NCBI RefSeq assembly: GCF_003696215.1
Contig: NZ_RFFG01000035.1
Span: 1 to 64,000, forward strand
DNA length: 64,000 bases
Source of the DNA: Actinomadura harenae
Lineage (GTDB): Bacteria; Actinomycetota; Actinomycetes; Streptosporangiales; Streptosporangiaceae
Direction: 5' to 3'
A program made the position numbers and the translations under genes. Under the pieces are notes generated by a model. It searched no databases. It worked only from the letters and a program-made list of their open reading frames with translations, and was not told where the DNA came from. Position 1 is the stretch's first letter; every line of letters starts with the position of its first letter. Of this stretch, positions 41,781 through 50,883 are shown piece by piece.

Positions 41781-42682
41781 CGGCCGAGACGTCTCGCTGG
41801 GCACCGCGGGTCCTCAACGTGGTTCGCGGGTTGCTCTTCGTTCAGGCTGCGGTACTGGCCGTGGTGTCGTTGGTCCTTCTGGTCGTGGGGGTGGTGGGGC
41901 CGTTCGGCCATGGCGAGGGCAGTGGGTTGGCGCTTCTCTTGCTTCCCCTCGGCCTCTTCGTCGGGGCGATCGTGGCCGGCCTGGTGACCTGCGCCGTCCT
42001 GCTTCCGGTGAGTAAGCCCGCCCGGGTCGTGGTGCTGGTTCTGGAGGCGGCGGTCGCCTCGAACTACTCCGAGTGGAGCCTGGACCTCGGGTACTGGCCG
42101 TCCAAGCTCGCCGTCCTCGTGCTGCTCGTCATCCCGGCGGCCGCCTTCCTGCTCCTGATCCCCACCGTTCAGGAGCGGGGGGCGACGGCGCGCTGGGGCG
42201 GTGGTGTCCGCATCGTGCTCCCCAAGATCGAGGACTGGGAGGCCCCCGCGCACCGGGCCGATGAGGACGGTACCTCGGTCCCCGAGGTCGAGGAGCAGGA
42301 GGCGACGACGCGCCGGAGGCGTGACGGCGGCGCTGCGGTCCGCCCCCTCCTCGGCGCGCAGTCGCTGCTCCTGGTCGTCCCGGCGGTGGCGGCGCTCGTC
42401 CTGGGAGACATGCACGGTGCGGTCTCGGTGATCGCCATCGTGGTCGGGGTCGCGCTCGCGGTGCTCGCCCTGGCCCCTGCGGACCGCGCCTGGGCGCCCC
42501 CGGCCGGGAGGTCCGGCCGGTACGTGGTGCTGGCGCTGGAGGCGGTGGTCCTAGCGGCCTGCGTCACGGGCCTGCCCGGTCCCGGCGCGTTCGTCGCGCT
42601 GGCCATGCCGGCGGTGGTCGTGCTGGCGCTGGTCATCGCCGCCCTGCTCTGGAAGGCCCCGGACGTCAGTGGCCGACGGTGA
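41777..42682 (+). CDS. Membrane protein, third and doubled member
   Basis: A 301-residue protein with two four-helix halves (about 14-135 and 200-295) joined by a charged linker rich in Glu and Arg (WEAPAHRADEDGTSVPEVEE). The first half is closest to the second gene; the second half (LLGAQSLLLVVPAVAALVLG, FVALAMPAVVVLALVIAALLW) looks like a further copy. Its 3' end overlaps the oxidoreductase gene on the other strand by 17 bases. Function unknown; perhaps a heteromeric membrane complex with its neighbours. Confidence 0.7.
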   Translation: MTAETSRWAPRVLNVVRGLLFVQAAVLAVVSLVLLVVGVVGPFGHGEGSGLALLLLPLGLFVGAIVAGLVTCAVLLPVSKPARVVVLVLEAAVASNYSEWSLDLGYWPSKLAVLVLLVIPAAAFLLLIPTVQERGATARWGGGVRIVLPKIEDWEAPAHRADEDGTSVPEVEEQEATTRRRRDGGAAVRPLLGAQSLLLVVPAVAALVLGDMHGAVSVIAIVVGVALAVLALAPADRAWAPPAGRSGRYVVLALEAVVLAACVTGLPGPGAFVALAMPAVVVLALVIAALLWKAPDVSGRR

Positions 42683-43667
42683 CGACGATCTTGCCGATCT
42701 GGGTGTTCGCGGCCATGTAGTGGTGCGCCTCGACGATGTCCTCGAGGTCGAACGTCCGGTCCACGACGGGACGGAACGCGCCCGACCGCAGGCCCGAGTT
42801 CACGTACGCGACGGCCCGCCGCATCCGCTCCGGGTCGTGGGCCGTCTCCCGCATCGTGAACGTCCGCATGCTGATCGGGGGCATACCCAGGTCGAAACCG
42901 GGGAACGGCGTCGGCTGGCCGCTGAGCATCCCGTACTCGAGCATCGTCCCGTTCGGTGCGACGACCTTCATGAGGTCCAGGACGCCCGGTCCGGCGACGG
43001 CGTCGAAGACGAACTCCGCGCCCCGGCCGTCGGTGAGCTCGCGGACGCGCTCGACCATGTCCTCGGTGTCGGTCACGATGACGTGCTCCGCGCCGAGCTT
43101 GAGCAGTGCCTCCTTCTTGCTCTCGCCCCGGGTCAGCGCGATCGCGGTCGCGCCCGTCCGCTCGGCGACCTGGAGCGCCGCGAGCGCCACACTGCTGGAC
43201 GCGGCGTTCAGTACGACCGTGTCCCCGGGACGCATCCCGCCGACCTCGACCAGCCCGCCGTACGCGGTGACGTAGGGCATCCACACCGCCGCGCCGTCGA
43301 CCGCGTTCACGAAGTCGGGCCGGTCCAGCACCGCGTGCGCGGGGACGATGGCCCGCTCGCCGTAGACCCCGTAGTCGTTCTGCGAGAACGCGGGCATCGT
43401 GCTGATCGACTGGCCGACCTCGATGCCCTCCACCCCCTCGCCGACGGCCTCGACCACGCCCGCGGCCTCGTATCCCAGCTTCGCGGGGAACCGCTTCACC
43501 GGCTCGATGTACTGGCCGCTGCGGAACAGCGCCTCGGCCCGGTTGAGTCCGATCGCGTCCACGCGGATCCGGACCTCACCGGGGCCCGGGTCACCGATCT
43601 CGACGTCCTGCAGCCGCATCACCTCGGGGCCGCCGAGCTCGTGGAACAGCACCGTCCTGGTCATCAT
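42666..43667 (-). CDS. Zinc-independent alcohol dehydrogenase/quinone-oxidoreductase family
   Basis: A 333-residue medium-chain dehydrogenase/reductase. GLNRAEALFRSGQY and LGYEAAGVVEAVGEGVEG are typical of the quinone oxidoreductase branch, which lacks zinc ligands. The NAD(P) site differs from classic GxGxxG: VLNAASSSVALAALQVAERTG. A putative substrate loop is VWMPYVTAYGGLVEVGG. GAAGGA precedes ATG 43667. It is divergent from the ArsR-type regulator at 43764, which probably controls it. Confidence 0.88.
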   Translation of the reverse strand: MMTRTVLFHELGGPEVMRLQDVEIGDPGPGEVRIRVDAIGLNRAEALFRSGQYIEPVKRFPAKLGYEAAGVVEAVGEGVEGIEVGQSISTMPAFSQNDYGVYGERAIVPAHAVLDRPDFVNAVDGAAVWMPYVTAYGGLVEVGGMRPGDTVVLNAASSSVALAALQVAERTGATAIALTRGESKKEALLKLGAEHVIVTDTEDMVERVRELTDGRGAEFVFDAVAGPGVLDLMKVVAPNGTMLEYGMLSGQPTPFPGFDLGMPPISMRTFTMRETAHDPERMRRAVAYVNSGLRSGAFRPVVDRTFDLEDIVEAHHYMAANTQIGKIVVTVGH

Positions 43668-43763
43668 GACCGTCCTTCGATCGTTCGCCTCGTCCAACGG
43701 TGATCACTCAACACCTAAGTTCGATCGGTGTCAAACTTTGATTCCTGTCGTACTATGCGTCTC

Positions 43764-44096
43764 ATGGATAGCCGCACCCCGTCCCACCCGTCCGTCCGGG
43801 ACGTCACGCTCCAGCAGATCCTCGAGGCGCTCGTCGACCCGGTGCGCCGCGGCATCGTCACGCGGCTCTGGGACTCCGACGTCGACATCAAGTGCGGCGG
43901 CTTCGACCTCACGGTCAGCAAGTCGACCGCCACCCACCACTTCAACGTCCTGCGCGAGGCGGGCCTGATCAGGCAGCACTACGCGGGCACCGCCCGCATG
44001 AACACCCTCCGCCGCGACGAACTCGAAGAGGTCTTCCCCGGCCTCGTCGCGTCCATCGTCACCGCCGACCGCCGCACCCTCGCCCCTGCGGGATGA
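43764..44096 (+). CDS. ArsR-family transcriptional regulator
   Basis: A 110-residue winged-helix protein: LQQILEALVDPVRRGIVTRL, then STATHHFNVLREAGLIRQHYAG as recognition helix and wing start. There is no obvious metal-binding cysteine pair (one Cys, in IKCGGF), so it may sense redox state or a small molecule. An ATG nine bases upstream (43755) is an alternative. It is divergent from the oxidoreductase gene, the usual layout for an ArsR-type repressor and its target. Confidence 0.88.
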   Translation: MDSRTPSHPSVRDVTLQQILEALVDPVRRGIVTRLWDSDVDIKCGGFDLTVSKSTATHHFNVLREAGLIRQHYAGTARMNTLRRDELEEVFPGLVASIVTADRRTLAPAG

Positions 44097-44292
44097 CCCC
44101 ACCCCCGGCGACCCGCTGCCACGGGGTCGGCGACCACCACATCGCCGACCCGGTCGCGCTCGCCCTCGTCTTCGAGCGCGACACCGCCATCAAGGAAGGC
44201 GCCGACGCCCCATCCAAGGCATCCGCGCCCACCAGGCCGCCCCAGGCGTTACCACCCCAACCCGAACACGCACCCACCAGGCGGAGACGCGG

Positions 44293-44487
44293 TCACTCCG
44301 ACGGACGCCGCCCAAGCATCGCGCAGAGCAAACGCCACCCCTCCCGATCGACCACGAGCACCGCGCCACCCGGAAGCTTGGAGTCGCGGACCGCAAGAGC
44401 GTCGGCGCCGATACCCGCCACCTCGACGCAGTTGACTTCCTCGTCGCTGTAGGACGACTTGCGCCAGGCCAGGCGCGACACGCTCAC
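44293..44487 (-). CDS. DUF397 protein
   Basis: A 64-residue protein of the DUF397 family, unique to actinobacteria: AWRKSSYSDEEVNCVEVAG, then ALAVRDSKLPGGAVLVVDRE. GTG start overlaps the stop of the next upstream DUF397 gene. These small proteins usually accompany a DUF5753 HTH regulator, as here, and may act as its antagonist or effector. Last gene of the minus-strand trio. Confidence 0.93.
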   Translation of the reverse strand: MSVSRLAWRKSSYSDEEVNCVEVAGIGADALAVRDSKLPGGAVLVVDREGWRLLCAMLGRRPSE

Positions 44488-44678
44488 GCGGTGCCGCCTC
44501 CGCTGAGGGCTGCGCGGAGCGAGAACCAGGCGCCCCGGTCGAGCACCAAGAAGGGGTCGTTGGGGGCCTTGGAGTCGCGGACGGCCAACGCTGTGCCGGT
44601 CAGGCGCGCCATCTCGACACAGTTGTACTGCTCGCCGCTGTGGCTGGACTTCTTCCAGGTGAGACTGCCGTGCTTCAT
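44484..44678 (-). CDS. DUF397 protein, second copy
   Basis: A 64-residue DUF397 protein (LTWKKSSHSGEQYNCVEMAR, then ALAVRDSKAPNDPFLVLDRG), paralogue of its neighbour. ATG 44678 overlaps the end of the HTH regulator gene by four bases, so all three genes are coupled. Two adjacent DUF397 copies suggest duplication. Confidence 0.93.
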   Translation of the reverse strand: MKHGSLTWKKSSHSGEQYNCVEMARLTGTALAVRDSKAPNDPFLVLDRGAWFSLRAALSGGGTA

Positions 44679-45559
44679 GCTGGCTCCTGTCTCCCGTGGT
44701 CCGCGATGATCGAGTCCAGATACTCGATCGAACGCTCGGGGGTGAGGGAAGTCGCCCTCAGCGTATCCACGCACGCAAGGAAAGTGTCTACCTCGGTGCT
44801 GGAATCCACGAAGCTCAGGGTGTTCTTGCCCTCCTGGTGAATCAAGGGCCTGGCGCGTTCGAACTCCAGGATGGTGAAGGGGCCGCTCAGCGCGGCATGA
44901 GCGCCGACGTGGAACGGAATGATCCGCACGCTGATGTTGGGCTTGGCCGCGCTCCGCCTGATGTGGCGAACCTGCTCGGCCATGACACGCGGTCCGCCCA
45001 CGGGACGCCGCAGGCTCGCCTCGTCGACGAACGCCAGAAGCCGGGGTGGCGCCGGACGGCTGAGAACGGCCTGGCGTCCCAGGCGCGTCGCCACGCGCAT
45101 CTCGGCCTCAAAGGAAGGGACGTCGCACGCCTGCATGATGGCGCGCACGTACTCCGGGGTCTGCAACAGACCAGGGACGAGAGTCGTCTCCACGTCCGTC
45201 ATGCGGATCGCCTGCGTCTCGAAGCCGATCAGGGCCTTGAGCGGGGCCGGGTAGATATTGTCTCCGGCCTCCCACCAGCCCGGCAGCTCCGCGTCCCGGG
45301 CGAGGCCGAGGAGCCGCTCTCGATCGGCGCCGGTCACGCCATAGGCCCCGAGGATCGACGCCACTTCCTCGGGGTTGGTGGCACGGAGTCCGTTCTCGGT
45401 GCGGTTCAGCATGGCCGCCGTCCAGCCGATGCGTGACGCCGCCGCCCGTGTGCTGAGTCCGTGGCGGCTCCGGAGTTCTCGAAGCTCCGCGCCCAGCGTG
45501 CGTCCACGGGCCGTTGTTGCATTCCTGCTGGTCAAGGGGCCTCCCGTGCTCGTCGCCAT
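44675..45559 (-). CDS. XRE-family regulator with DUF5753 domain
   Basis: A 294-residue protein. The N-terminal HTH is LGAELRELRSRHGLSTRAAA then IGWTAAMLNRTENGLRATNP. From about residue 110 the DUF5753 sensor domain follows, with TLVPGLLQTPEYVRAIM, RQAVLSRPAPPRLLAFVDEA, LRRPVGGPRVMAEQVRHI and SVRIIPFHVGAHAAL. Together with the two DUF397 genes it makes the common actinobacterial regulatory module. Divergent from the ATP-binding protein gene at 45738. Confidence 0.93.
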   Translation of the reverse strand: MATSTGGPLTSRNATTARGRTLGAELRELRSRHGLSTRAAASRIGWTAAMLNRTENGLRATNPEEVASILGAYGVTGADRERLLGLARDAELPGWWEAGDNIYPAPLKALIGFETQAIRMTDVETTLVPGLLQTPEYVRAIMQACDVPSFEAEMRVATRLGRQAVLSRPAPPRLLAFVDEASLRRPVGGPRVMAEQVRHIRRSAAKPNISVRIIPFHVGAHAALSGPFTILEFERARPLIHQEGKNTLSFVDSSTEVDTFLACVDTLRATSLTPERSIEYLDSIIADHGRQEPA

Positions 45560-45737
45560 CCGGTGGAGCGTGCCTGGAGCCGCCGATCTGGCGTTACGTT
45601 CCGCGCAACTTGTTGTGCGTCATCCGCCACAAGAGGAAGCTCTAAGTAACAAGGCTAGTACTCAAAGTGATCACCTGGATGTCTTTCGTTCGTTTTCGGG
45701 ACCTCCGATCACAAAGACGCGACTGGGGAGGGTGGCC

Positions 45738-46265
45738 ATGATGCGGAGAAGTGCGATCGGGCGGACGGTGGCGGCGCGGATGGCGGTGGAGCCGGGGGTG
45801 GCGACGTTCGGGGTGGGGCCGTTCACGGCTCGGGTGTGGCGGCTGCATCCGGCGCGGGCCGAGCGGCGGGCGCGGGAGATCGTCCGTGAGCTGCTCGTCC
45901 GCGCCGGGGTTCCGGAGGACGGCGTCAACGACCTCGAACTCGTCGCCGCCGAACTCGCCGCCAACGGCGTCCAGCACGCCGAGCCGCCGCTCGAACTGCG
46001 CGTCCTGTTCGCGGGCTCGTCGCGCCGTCCCCTCTGGTGCGAGATCGCGGACGCCGACCCGTTCCTCGGCCGCGTCCCCGACCTCCTGCGCCCGCCGCCC
46101 GTCCTCGACGACGACGACCTGGACACGCTCATCTACAGCCTGAGCACCGACGGCCGCGGCCTCTCGATGGTCCACGCCCTCACCGAAGGCCGCTGCGCCG
46201 TCTACCCCACCACCACCTTCTCCCGCCCCGGCATAGGCAAGGCCATCGGCTTCTCCCTCCTCTGA
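45738..46265 (+). CDS. ATP-binding protein, anti-sigma-like
   Basis: A 175-residue HATPase-type protein: NDLELVAAELAANGVQHAEP (N box), a short central part EIADADPFLG, and STDGRGLSMVHALTEG (G2 box). GGGAGGG lies five bases before ATG 45738. Such proteins are standard partners of DUF397/DUF5753 modules and the related gene at 14627 belongs to the same class. The G1 box is poorly conserved (DADPF instead of DxGxG), so ATP binding may be weak. Confidence 0.85.
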   Translation: MMRRSAIGRTVAARMAVEPGVATFGVGPFTARVWRLHPARAERRAREIVRELLVRAGVPEDGVNDLELVAAELAANGVQHAEPPLELRVLFAGSSRRPLWCEIADADPFLGRVPDLLRPPPVLDDDDLDTLIYSLSTDGRGLSMVHALTEGRCAVYPTTTFSRPGIGKAIGFSLL

Positions 46266-46486
46266 GCCCGCTCCAATTCCTGAATGACGACACGGGCCTT
46301 CGGCCATGGCCTCGGGGGAGGCCGACCGCTTCGCATTCGTCGGATGCGCGCGACGGGGGACGGCGAGTTGTGTTTGGGTGCTCGCTGACGTCCTCTATGC
46401 GGCTGAGCGCCGACCGGTCGGGGAGGGACGTCGGGGCGGCGCCGGAGCGGCTGCGGGGCGTTCGAATGTGAGCCCTGAGCATGCGA

Positions 46487-46520
46487 AACGCCCGTCCTCG
46501 GCTAGGTGGGGACGGGCGTT
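46487..46520 (+). terminator. Terminator hairpin before the cobN leader
   Basis: AACGCCCGTCC pairs with GGACGGGCGTT in an 11-bp stem with a 12-base loop. It lies 220 bases after the ATP-binding protein stop. The rest of 46266-46609 holds no gene I can support. Confidence 0.65.
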
Positions 46521-46609
46521 CCGGCCGGTCGAGCTTCCCCACTCGCCGACACTCGGAAGGGTACGCCTTGTGTGGCGTGGGGGCCACCGGAATCGCGGGG
46601 GTGAGGGCG

Positions 46610-46790
46610 AGGTGGCGGTTCCGTAGACTGGCGCGGCGACGGCGGGCGAGGAATCCGGTGTGAATCCGGAGCTGTCCCGCAACTGTCACCGGGGAGTCCT
46701 CCCTCATGCTTGGCCACGGCGGAAGCGCCGGAAGGCCGGGGCGGGGGCGCCGATCCGGAAGCCAGGAGACTCCGCGCCGTCGCGGACCTT
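46610..46790 (+). ncRNA. Cobalamin riboswitch
   Basis: The leader of cobN has the hallmarks of an adenosylcobalamin riboswitch: GGTGGCGGTTCCG near the start, the core GGAATCCGGTGTGAATCCGG followed by AGCTGTCCCGCAACTGT, and the B12 box GAAGCCAGGAGACTCC around 46758-46773. It should lower cobN expression when B12 is plentiful. The exact edges are estimated. Between its end and the ATG at 46831 a GC-rich segment could hide the ribosome site. Confidence 0.95.
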
Positions 46791-46830
46791 CACCCGAGCC
46801 GGGGCGCGGACCCCGTTGGAGGCATCGCTC

Positions 46831-49800
46831 ATGCGTGCTTTGCTGCTGTCCACCGCCGACACCGAACTGCTCGCCGCGCGCGCGGCGGACGCGGGGTGGG
46901 CGACCGCCAATCCGATGCGGGTCGCCGTCGACGACCTGCCATCGCTCCTCGACGGGGTCGACGTCGTCGTGGTGCGGTTGCTGGGCGGACGGAAGACCTG
47001 GCCACAAGGGGTGGACGCGCTGGTCGGCAGCGGTTCGCCCGTGGTCCTGCTCGGCGGGGAGGCCGATCCGGACGCCGAGTTGATGGCGTTGTCCACCGTG
47101 CCGCCCGGGGTCGCCGCCGAGGCGCTCGCCTATCTGCGCGAGGGCGGCGTCGAGAACTTGCGGCAACTCGCCCTGTTCCTGTCGGACACGGTGCTGCTCA
47201 CCGGGGAGGGCTTTGAGGCGCCTGTCGCCATGCCTTCGTTCGGTCTGCATGGCGAGTACAAGCGGATCGAAGGGCGTCCTACGGTCGGCGTGGTCTTCTA
47301 TCGCGCGCACGAGCTGTCGGGGAACACGGCGTTCATCGACGTGTTGTGTGAGCAGATCGAACGTGCCGGCGCGAATGCGCTGCCCGTGTTCTGCGGGTCG
47401 CTGCGGGGGGCCGATCCGGAGCTGATGGCGTTGCTCGAGCAGAGCGATGCCGTTGTCGCGACCGTGCTGGCGGCGGGCGGGGCGGTCGCGGCCGACGCGA
47501 GCGCGGGAGGCGACGAGGACTCGTGGGACGCCGGGGCGCTCGCCACGCTCGACGTGCCGGTCATCCAGGGGCTCTGCCTCACGTCGTCCCGGCAGGCATG
47601 GGACGACTCGGACGCGGCGCTCGTCCCCATGGACGCCGCGATGCAGGTCGCGATCCCCGAGTTCGACGGCCGCATCATCGCCGTGCCGTTCTCGTTCAAG
47701 GAACTCGGCCCGGACGGCATCCCCGTCTATGCGGCGGACCCGGAACGGGCCGCGCGGGTGGCCGGCATAGCGGTTCGGCACGCGCGGCTCCGGCATGTCC
47801 CGAACCGGGAGAAGCGGGTCGCGCTGGTTCTGTCGTCCTATCCGACCAAGCACGCGCGGGTCGGAAACGCGGTCGGGTTGGACACGCCCACGTCCGCCGT
47901 GCGGATGCTCCGGCAGATGGCGGACGCCGGATACGACCTCGGCGACGACCATTCCCTATGGGAGGACCCCGACACGGGCGACCGGCTGATTCACTCCCTG
48001 ATCGCGGCGGGCGGGCATGACGTCGAGTGGCTGACAGAGGACCAGTTGGCCCAGGCTCCTGCGCGCGCGTCACTGGCGTCCTACCGGACGTGGTTCGAGG
48101 CGCTTCCCGAGTCGCTGCGGGAGGGCGTCAGGGAGCACTGGGGGCAGCCGCCGGGCGAGCTGTACGTGGACGGCGACGACATCGTCCTCGCGTCGCTGCG
48201 GTTCGGGAACGTCGTCCTGATGATCCAGCCGCCGCGCGGGTTCGGCGAGAACCCCGTGGCGATCTACCACGATCCGGACCTTCCGCCGTCCCACCACTAC
48301 CTGGCCGCCTACCGCTGGCTGGACCGCGAGTTCGGCGCGGACGCGGTCGTCCACCTGGGCAAGCACGGCACGCTGGAGTGGCTGCCCGGCAAGGGGCTCG
48401 GGCTGTCGGACGGGTGCGCCCCGGACGGCGTGCTCGGCGACCTGCCGCTCGTCTACCCGTTCATCGTCAACGACCCGGGGGAGGGCACGCAGGCCAAGCG
48501 GCGCGCCCACGCCACCGTCGTCGACCACCTCGTGCCGCCGATGGCGCGCGCCGAAACCTACGGTGACCTGGCCAAACTCGAGCAGCTTCTGGACGAGTAC
48601 GCCACCGTCAACGATCTCGACCCGACGAAGCTGCCGGCCGTCCGCGCGCAGATCTGGACGCTCGTCCAGGCCGCGCAGCTGCACCACGACCTCCACCAGG
48701 AGGACATGCCGGACGCGGACGACTTCGACGACTTCATCATGCACATCGACGGCTACCTGTGCGAGATCAAGGACGTCCAGATCCGGGACGGCCTGCACAT
48801 CCTCGGCCAGGAGCCGCAGGGGGAGACGCGCGTCAACCTCGTGCTCGCCGTGCTGCGCGCCACGCAGGTGTGGGGCGGCGTCGCCGGGGCCATGCCGGGC
48901 CTGCGGTCGGCGCTCGCCGCGCCCCACGGCCTGGACGAGAAGGCGCTGCTCGCCGAGCCGGGCGCGGTCGTGAACGCGCTGGGCGGACGCACCGCGTCCG
49001 ACGTGATCGACATCCTGGAGGACACCGCGCGGCGGCTCGTCCAGACCATGGAGGACGCGGGCTGGGACGCGGCCCGGGTCCCGGAGATCGCCGCCGGGAT
49101 CCTGGGCGAGGACGTGCCGGACGTCGTCCGCCTGCTGGAGTTCGCCGCGGACGAGGTCGTCCCGCGCCTGGACGCCACCCGCGACGAGATCGGGGCCGTG
49201 CTGCACGCGCTGGACGGCGGGTACGTGCCCGCCGGGCCGTCCGGATCGCCGACGCGCGGGCTGGTCAACGTCCTGCCGACGGGCCGCAACTTCTACTCGG
49301 TGGACCCGAAGGCCATCCCGTCCCGCAACGCGTGGGACGTCGGCGTCGCCCTGGCCGACTCGCTCATCCAACGTCACCTGGACGACACCGGAGAGTATCC
49401 GTCCAGCGTGGGGCTGACCGTGTGGGGCACGTCCGCGATGCGCACCCAGGGCGACGACATCGCCGAGGTCCTGGCGCTCATCGGCTGCCGTCCGGTCTGG
49501 GACGACGCGTCCCGGCGGGTGACCGGCTTCGCCATCGTGCCGCTCGCCGAGCTGGGACGTCCGCGCATCGACGTGACGCTCCGCATCTCCGGCTTTTTCC
49601 GCGACGCGTTCCCGCACGTCATCGCCCTGATCGACGACGCGATCACCGCCGTGGCCGCGCTGGACGAGCCGTCCGACCGCAACTTCCTGCGCGCCCACGC
49701 CGTCGAGGACCACGCCGCGCACGGCGACTGGCGCCGCGCGACCACCCGCGTCTTCGGCTCCAAGCCCGGCGCCTACGGCGCGGGACTCCTGCCCCTCATC

Positions 49801-50466
49801 GACGCCCGCAACTGGCGCGACGACTCCGACCTCGCCGAGGTCTACGCCGTCTGGGGCGGCTACGCCTACGGCCGCGGCCTGGACGGACGCGAGGCCCGCA
49901 CCGACATGGAATCGACGTTCCGCCGCATCTCGGTCGCCGCGAAGAACCAGGACACCCGCGAACACGACATCGTCGACTCCGACGACTACTTCCAGTACCA
50001 CGGCGGCATGGTCGCGATGGTCCGCTCCCTGACCGGCCGGAACCCGGCCGCGTACGTCGGCGACTCGGCCGTCCCCGACCAGGTCAGGACCCGGACCCTC
50101 GCCGAGGAGACCCACCGCGTCTTCCGCGCCCGCGTCGTCAACCCCCGCTGGATCGCCGCGATGCGCCGCCACGGCTACAAGGGCGCCTTCGAACTCGCGG
50201 CCACCGTCGACTACCTCTTCGGCTACGACGCGACCGCGGGCGTCGTCGACGACTGGATGTACGAGACCCTCGCCAAGGAATACGTCTTCGACACCGAGAA
50301 CCGCGCCTTCATGGAGAAGTCCAACCCCTGGGCCCTCCGCGGCGTCACGGAACGCCTCCTCGAGGCCGCCGACCGAAACCTCTGGTCCGCCCCCGACCCC
50401 GAGACCCTCGACCGCCTCCGCCAGACCTACCTCGACCTCGAAGGCTCTCTCGAAGACCCCGAATAA
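46831..50466 (+). CDS. cobN: Cobaltochelatase subunit CobN
   Basis: A 1211-residue protein, full length for CobN, the large subunit of the ATP-dependent aerobic cobaltochelatase that inserts cobalt into hydrogenobyrinic a,c-diamide. Characteristic parts are VVFYRAHELSGNTAFIDVLC, VLSSYPTKHARVGNAVGLDT, VVHLGKHGTLEWLPGKGLGL, VWGTSAMRTQGDDIAEVLAL and VWGGYAYGRG. GGAGG lies before the ATG at 46831. It is under the cobalamin riboswitch and stands alone; the partner chelatase subunits are not in the window. cobD and cobQ are 20 kb away. Confidence 0.96.
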   Translation: MRALLLSTADTELLAARAADAGWATANPMRVAVDDLPSLLDGVDVVVVRLLGGRKTWPQGVDALVGSGSPVVLLGGEADPDAELMALSTVPPGVAAEALAYLREGGVENLRQLALFLSDTVLLTGEGFEAPVAMPSFGLHGEYKRIEGRPTVGVVFYRAHELSGNTAFIDVLCEQIERAGANALPVFCGSLRGADPELMALLEQSDAVVATVLAAGGAVAADASAGGDEDSWDAGALATLDVPVIQGLCLTSSRQAWDDSDAALVPMDAAMQVAIPEFDGRIIAVPFSFKELGPDGIPVYAADPERAARVAGIAVRHARLRHVPNREKRVALVLSSYPTKHARVGNAVGLDTPTSAVRMLRQMADAGYDLGDDHSLWEDPDTGDRLIHSLIAAGGHDVEWLTEDQLAQAPARASLASYRTWFEALPESLREGVREHWGQPPGELYVDGDDIVLASLRFGNVVLMIQPPRGFGENPVAIYHDPDLPPSHHYLAAYRWLDREFGADAVVHLGKHGTLEWLPGKGLGLSDGCAPDGVLGDLPLVYPFIVNDPGEGTQAKRRAHATVVDHLVPPMARAETYGDLAKLEQLLDEYATVNDLDPTKLPAVRAQIWTLVQAAQLHHDLHQEDMPDADDFDDFIMHIDGYLCEIKDVQIRDGLHILGQEPQGETRVNLVLAVLRATQVWGGVAGAMPGLRSALAAPHGLDEKALLAEPGAVVNALGGRTASDVIDILEDTARRLVQTMEDAGWDAARVPEIAAGILGEDVPDVVRLLEFAADEVVPRLDATRDEIGAVLHALDGGYVPAGPSGSPTRGLVNVLPTGRNFYSVDPKAIPSRNAWDVGVALADSLIQRHLDDTGEYPSSVGLTVWGTSAMRTQGDDIAEVLALIGCRPVWDDASRRVTGFAIVPLAELGRPRIDVTLRISGFFRDAFPHVIALIDDAITAVAALDEPSDRNFLRAHAVEDHAAHGDWRRATTRVFGSKPGAYGAGLLPLIDARNWRDDSDLAEVYAVWGGYAYGRGLDGREARTDMESTFRRISVAAKNQDTREHDIVDSDDYFQYHGGMVAMVRSLTGRNPAAYVGDSAVPDQVRTRTLAEETHRVFRARVVNPRWIAAMRRHGYKGAFELAATVDYLFGYDATAGVVDDWMYETLAKEYVFDTENRAFMEKSNPWALRGVTERLLEAADRNLWSAPDPETLDRLRQTYLDLEGSLEDPE

Positions 50467-50540
50467 TCTCCCTAGGCGGAAGGGGGACGTTCCGATACCG
50501 TTACTCCACTTTTCGGAACGACCCCCCCTTGGAAGAGTCT

Positions 50541-50822
50541 GTGAATCTCGACTTCAGTGCCGAGCCCGCGTTCTCCTGGTACGTGCTTCTGCTCGGAATC
50601 AGCGGCATCGCCATGCTGGTCACGGCGGCGCTCGGCTTCGGATCGAGGGTGCGGGACCGCATCCTCTACGCCATCGTCGGCCTCGGAATGTCCGGCTACG
50701 CCTTCTACCTGGCCTTCATCTTCACCGGCGGCACCTACCACATGTTCTTCTACGTGTTCGTGCTGCCGGTCGTGCTCATCGCCCGAGCCGTCAGCGCTTT
50801 CTTCCAGCGCCGTAAGGCATAA
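50541..50822 (+). CDS. Small membrane protein
   Basis: A 93-residue protein with three hydrophobic helices: AFSWYVLLLGISGIAMLVTA, YAIVGLGMSGYAFYLAFIFT and MFFYVFVLPVVLIARAVSAF, ending in basic QRRKA. GGAAGAG lies before GTG 50541. No family recognised. Followed at once by a strong hairpin shared with the convergent rloB gene. Confidence 0.7.
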   Translation: MNLDFSAEPAFSWYVLLLGISGIAMLVTAALGFGSRVRDRILYAIVGLGMSGYAFYLAFIFTGGTYHMFFYVFVLPVVLIARAVSAFFQRRKA

Positions 50823-50843
50823 AGCGACCCGCCCGAAACCCAG

Positions 50844-50877
50844 AACGGCCCGCGTTCCCCTGAACGCGGGCCGTTCC
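50844..50877. terminator. Bidirectional terminator
   Basis: GAACGGCCCGCGTTC and GAACGCGGGCCGTTC form a perfect 15-bp stem with a 4-base loop, placed between the convergent membrane-protein gene and rloB. Confidence 0.88.
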
Positions 50878-50883
50878 GCTTCC

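Noticed and set aside
48070..50172. A 700-codon minus-strand frame opposite cobN
   Set aside because: Antisense shadow; cobN has full-length family motifs on the plus strand.
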